Of a DNA stretch of 5,997 bases, positions 5,804 to 5,997 are shown in pieces. How positions within the stretch are numbered: the first letter of the stretch is position 1; every line of letters begins with the position of its first letter. Under the pieces are notes generated by a model. That model was not told the origin of the DNA. It was given only the letters and a program-made list of their open reading frames with translations, and ran no database searches. The DNA comes from Desulfosporosinus sp. UBA4726 (GTDB lineage Bacteria > Bacillota > Desulfitobacteriia > Desulfitobacteriales > Desulfitobacteriaceae). Made by a program: the position numbers and the translations under genes. The stretch covers positions 25,689 through 31,685 of the forward strand of contig DHJG01000177.1 in the NCBI GenBank assembly GCA_002404215.1, written 5' to 3'.

Positions 5804-5906
5804 AAGGAGGGACGATTCTTGCTTGCATACAAAGTCCTTCTAGCTACGTTAGACGGTGCACATGGAATGTGACGTCCTCCCAATGCAAGTCAAGAACCGT
5901 CCCTTC
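5804..5906. repeat. Long imperfect palindrome upstream of hisIE
   Basis: The arms are GGGACGATTCTTGCTTGCAT (5809-5828) and ATGCAAGTCAAGAACCGTCCCT (5883-5904). They are complementary over about 20 bp except for one extra T (5890) and one G-U type position. They enclose about 54 bp. The arm end resembles the GGGACGGTTCTT-type intergenic repeats common in Clostridia, but I rely on memory for that. It lies about 40 bp before the hisIE start and carries no gene that I can support. Confidence 0.65.
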
Positions 5907-5910
5907 TCCC

Positions 5911-5970
5911 GCGTCCCAGATGCAACGCTAATCGTTCCTCGTTCCATTCTCCGACCCAAGCTCGGGACGC
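5911..5970. repeat. Second inverted repeat at the window edge
   Basis: GCGTCCC (5911-5917) and GGGACGC (5964-5970) are perfect 7-bp arms around a 46-bp interior that contains the direct repeat CGTTCC/CGTTCC (5933-5945). The segment 5881-5997 has 67 G or C among 117 bases (57%), visibly higher than the genes around it. Both palindromes share a GGGACG core, so they may be parts of one element that continues past the window. Confidence 0.45.
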
Positions 5971-5997
5971 AGTGTCACACAGCGCGACGTCTTTACG

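Noticed and set aside
5764..5883. N-terminal extension of HisIE to a TTG at 5883 (40 more residues)
   Set aside because: The extra residues do not resemble HisI, run across a palindromic repeat and have no better ribosome binding site. The ATG at 5763 has AGGAAGG upstream and matches the family start. The ATG at 5787 has no ribosome binding site.
1..5997. CRISPR array, toxin-antitoxin pair, phage or defence genes
   Set aside because: No regularly spaced repeats and no protein with such motifs was found on either strand.

Overview
The window looks like a chromosomal segment of a low-to-mid GC, Gram-positive, spore-former-type bacterium in the class Clostridia. A Desulfosporosinus/Desulfitobacterium-like Peptococcaceae member is my best guess. 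The support is a classical T-box leader, strong AGGAGG-type ribosome binding sites, a TTG start, a fused HisIE protein and compact amino-acid biosynthesis genes. The genus is inferred from gene style, not from a search.

Layout, read from high to low coordinates on the minus strand. At the right edge (about 5800-5997) is a palindrome-rich intergenic stretch that is GC-rich from about 5881 on. It lies upstream of hisIE (5763-5092), which encodes the bifunctional enzyme for steps 2 and 3 of histidine biosynthesis. Convergent to hisIE on the plus strand is a small secreted protein of unknown function (4509-5054), whose 3' end is folded into a terminator-like hairpin. A gap of about 390 bp (4116-4508) separates it from the divergent ilvB-ilvN pair (4115-1938), the catalytic and regulatory subunits of acetohydroxyacid synthase. 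About 20 nt after the ilvN stop a sigma-A type promoter starts an isoleucine T-box leader (about 1882-1548). The leader controls ileS (1547 to beyond position 1), which is cut by the window edge.

Functionally, ilvBN makes the precursors of valine, leucine and isoleucine. The next gene charges tRNA(Ile), and its leader senses uncharged tRNA(Ile) through an AUC specifier and a UGGU bulge. The segment thus couples supply of branched-chain amino acids with use of isoleucine, with histidine synthesis next door.

The most notable observation is in ileS. The protein is of the eukaryote-like IleRS2 type, and its class I HIGH signature reads GIHH (residues 56-59), so the first and third residues are swapped. 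From memory of published work, this altered motif marks the mupirocin hyper-resistant IleRS2 proteins. Other points of interest are an acetohydroxyacid synthase with natural Leu and Val at two herbicide-resistance positions, the Trp-rich secreted protein, and the palindromes before hisIE. I see no CRISPR array, tRNA, rRNA, transposase gene or obvious defence system.
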